Source: an uncultured Oscillibacter sp.
Lineage (GTDB): Bacteria > Bacillota > Clostridia > Oscillospirales > Oscillospiraceae
NCBI GenBank assembly: GCA_910576845.1
Contig: CAJTJA010000095.1
Coordinates: 1-6,092 of the forward strand
DNA: 6,092 bases
Direction of reading: 5' to 3'
Shown: positions 5,915-6,092 of the stretch, one piece after another
Numbering within the stretch: the first letter of the stretch is position 1
How the letters are laid out: every line of letters begins with the position of its first letter
Position numbers and translations under genes: made by a program
The notes under the pieces: generated by a model
What the model was told of the DNA's origin: nothing
Databases searched by the model: none
What the model saw: the letters and a program-made list of their open reading frames with translations, nothing else

Positions 5915-5932
5915 TTGTGAAACAAGTAACCA
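5915..5932 (-). promoter_or_regulatory. Rex-like operator in the hydrogenase leader
   Basis: Read on the plus strand, TTGTGAA-ACAA-GTAACCA matches the Firmicute Rex pattern TTGTTAA-N4-TTAACAA at 11 of 14 defined positions (6 of 7 left, 5 of 7 right). It begins about ten bases after the predicted transcription start, a place where a repressor blocks initiation or early elongation. Rex senses the NADH/NAD+ ratio and is known to control fermentation genes in clostridia. The match is imperfect and the rex gene is not in the window. Confidence 0.4.
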
Positions 5933-5935
5933 TGT

Positions 5936-5976
5936 CGGTCCAAATTTATTATAGCGGACCGGGAATCACATTGCAA
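5936..5976 (-). promoter_or_regulatory. Sigma-A promoter of the hydrogenase gene with an inverted repeat over the -10 box
   Basis: On the minus strand TTGCAA (5976-5971) and a perfect TATAAT (5953-5948) are separated by exactly 17 bases, placing the start near 5941 and giving a leader of about 70 bases. The hexamers CGGTCC (5936-5941) and GGACCG (5956-5961) form an exact inverted repeat with 14 bases between, framing the -10 box and start site. The promoter call is strong. The inverted repeat could be a second operator or chance. Confidence 0.85.
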
Positions 5977-6019
5977 GAGGTTCTTGCTGGCAGAGAGGGG
6001 CATTTGGTTCAGAAAGCGC

Positions 6020-6055
6020 AAAAAAAACCGGCGGTGAGGGAAAACCCGCCGCCGG
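6020..6055 (-). terminator. Intrinsic terminator of a minus-strand gene beyond the right edge
   Basis: CCGGCGG (6028-6034) pairs with CCGCCGG (6049-6055), and inside it GGG (6038-6040) pairs with CCC (6045-6047) around AAAA. In the minus-strand RNA the stem is followed by eight U residues (A-run at 6020-6027). A minus-strand gene must therefore end to the right of the window. Together with the hydrogenase promoter at 5948-5976, this makes the hydrogenase an independent unit. Confidence 0.88.
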
Positions 6056-6092
6056 CTGCAAAGAGGGAAAAGAAACAGAAAGAGAGGAAATC

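Noticed and set aside
4335..5954. A 539-codon plus-strand open frame opposite the hydrogenase.
   Set aside because: It is antisense to a gene with full catalytic motifs, its product is low-complexity in G, A, H and V, and it has no ribosome site. It is a shadow of GC-rich codons.

Overview
The window looks like chromosomal DNA of an anaerobic, fermentative Firmicute, most likely a gut clostridium of the Oscillospiraceae type. The evidence is GC-rich coding with strong AGGAGG ribosome sites, an ECF sigma factor paired with a zf-HC2/DUF4825 anti-sigma protein, and a monomeric [FeFe] hydrogenase. The family-level placement is an inference from style and gene content, not from a marker gene.

Layout: (1) Bases 1-197 are an AT-rich leader with a 20-base direct repeat and a near-perfect 18-bp dyad. 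(2) Bases 198-2309 (+) encode a 703-residue multidomain protein with an N-terminal CBS-like pair, a middle part resembling an SGNH fold, and a C-terminal nucleotidyltransferase domain of the citrate-lyase-ligase (CitC) type. It is visibly more AT-rich than the rest of the window and may be acquired. (3) Bases 2295-2518 hold tandem hairpins, one with the stop codon of gene 1 in its loop, a structured non-genic stretch, and a terminator-like hairpin between convergent genes. (4) Bases 2519-4263 (-) form a two-gene unit, an ECF sigma factor followed by its membrane anti-sigma factor with overlapping reading frames. A candidate promoter and a striking 23-bp dyad lie upstream. (5) Bases 4276-5976 (-) form a complete single-gene transcription unit for the hydrogenase: sigma-A promoter, Rex-like site, leader hairpin, ribosome site, gene and intrinsic terminator. 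(6) Bases 6020-6055 are the intrinsic terminator of a minus-strand gene that lies beyond the right edge.

How the parts work together: the hydrogenase would dispose of fermentation electrons as H2 from reduced ferredoxin. The Rex-like site suggests that its expression follows the NADH/NAD+ ratio. The sigma/anti-sigma pair is a self-contained envelope-signal switch whose targets are not visible here. The plus-strand gene has no visible functional partner in the window. Its domain combination is the least explained item and the best candidate for new biology. No CRISPR array, tRNA, rRNA, transposase or phage gene was seen.
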